A stretch of DNA of 64,000 bases, taken from NCBI GenBank assembly GCA_001485605.1, contig FAON01000012.1, positions 186,001 through 250,000 on the forward strand. Reading direction: 5' to 3'. The notes under the pieces are model-generated. The model did not search any database and was not told the DNA's origin. It saw only the letters and a program-made list of their open reading frames with translations. Source of the DNA: Candidatus Kryptobacter tengchongensis (lineage in GTDB: Bacteria; Bacteroidota; Ignavibacteria; Kryptoniales; Kryptoniaceae). The position numbers were made by a program, and so were the translations under genes. This document shows, in pieces, positions 63,528 to 64,000 of this stretch (positions are counted from its first letter, which is position 1; each line of letters opens with the position of its first letter).

Positions 63528-64000
63528 CTACATTCTTATGTGATAATGATTTACTTCATTTTGTATCCTTCCTCCGTATCTCTCTACTAAAATCTCTAAT
63601 AACCTCCTATCCACCTCTCCAACAACCTGTCCCTGTTCATTCACTACTCTCGTTGCTATGTCTATATCAACTCCCATTCTATGACTACCATGCGGTCTTC
63701 TCCAATTTCCATCTATATCAAAAAGTCCTCCAAATGGTAAAGAAATATCATTTATACAAAGCCTATGATTAGTGATTGAATAATAAAGATGACAAACTCT
63801 TGAAAGCCTTAAATAAGTAAGTGGTGCAATATAATGATTATGATCAGGTTGCTGGCATTCAGGAGGAGTTGGTGGTTCTCTCCAAGGGGTGTGTGGTCCA
63901 TGATGTTCACATGTCCCTCCAACTTTTAAATAATATGGACTTTCAGGTAAAAGGGCAAGTCCAGGAATAGCAACGACAATTTCGGCTGTATCTCTTAAAG
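63528..64000 (-). CDS. Murein-endopeptidase-like protein, 5' part outside window
   Basis: An open frame on the minus strand enters at the right edge and ends at TAG (63528-63530), giving the last 156 residues. It contains PHGSHRMGVDIDI, the His/Asp zinc-ligand pattern of the M15/M74 DD-peptidase fold (as in MepA and VanY), and ends NEVNHYHIRM, resembling the late His-x-His of MepA. Residues before it hold a Cys/His-rich stretch (GTCEHHGPHTPW). The start lies beyond the window. The pattern suggests a secreted peptidoglycan peptidase, but the second half of the zinc site is too short to be sure. Confidence 0.6.
   Translation of the reverse strand, partial: LRDTAEIVVAIPGLALLPESPYYLKVGGTCEHHGPHTPWREPPTPPECQQPDHNHYIAPLTYLRLSRVCHLYYSITNHRLCINDISLPFGGLFDIDGNWRRPHGSHRMGVDIDIATRVVNEQGQVVGEVDRRLLEILVERYGGRIQNEVNHYHIRM

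Overview
The window is AT-rich bacterial chromosome, densely packed with genes. It looks like a thermophile of the Bacteroidota-Chlorobiota-Ignavibacteriota (FCB) group. Three things in the sequence point there: a GH31 glycosidase ending in a type IX secretion sorting domain with the YQNYPNPFN signature; -10 elements resembling the TAnnTTTG promoter of Bacteroidota; and a full helicase-topoisomerase reverse gyrase, an enzyme known almost only from organisms growing at high temperature. Lineages such as Candidatus Kryptonia would fit, but this placement is inference. No rRNA, tRNA, CRISPR array or complete transposon was seen.

Layout: 1-5.9 kb is a flagellar rod/hook operon (fliJ, motE-like, fliK, flgD, a TIGR02530-type gene, flgE, flbD). 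5.9-13.6 kb holds a membrane glycosyltransferase, the GH31 enzyme and a large outer-membrane protein joining a zincin, a TolB-like propeller and a beta-barrel. 13.6-15.6 kb is a type II restriction-modification pair. 15.6-18.0 kb has two coiled or helical proteins and a secreted M28 peptidase. 18.0-25.5 kb is a long minus-strand run (rmuC, pgsA, pgpA, cinA, thpR, recA, recX, an AI-2E transporter and an XRE-cupin regulator) mixing DNA repair and phospholipid synthesis. 25.6-29.9 kb has an SPFH protein, folE, a dehydrogenase, a ferredoxin-NADP reductase and a 2-hydroxyacid dehydrogenase.

29.9-34.5 kb is a minus-strand run (outer-membrane protein, uppP, cyclophilin, amino-acid permease, holA). 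34.6-37.5 kb has folB, a folK-deoxynucleoside kinase fusion, a 52-residue membrane protein and a GT9 glycosyltransferase. 37.6-40.8 kb is reverse gyrase, divergent from coaBC, a family-4 uracil-DNA glycosylase, dnaB and comM. 46-53.5 kb is a minus-strand stretch of a lone IS630-type DNA-binding protein, a metallo-beta-lactamase fold hydrolase, a gamma carbonic anhydrase, envelope proteins, a C-terminal processing protease, a Wzi-like barrel and a GT2 glycosyltransferase. 53.6-57.9 kb is efp-accB-accC-gcvH-gcvPA. 58-61.4 kb is hypA-hypB-hypF for NiFe hydrogenase maturation. The right end carries a dihaem cytochrome c, two small secreted proteins and a murein-endopeptidase-like gene cut by the window edge.

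Most of the region is ordinary core genome. The most unusual items are the reverse gyrase with no zinc-finger cysteines, the FolK-kinase fusion, the orphan IS630 DNA-binding domain, the restriction enzyme of unassigned specificity, the hendecad-repeat coiled coil and the structured leader in front of flgE. I found no clearly new multi-gene system.
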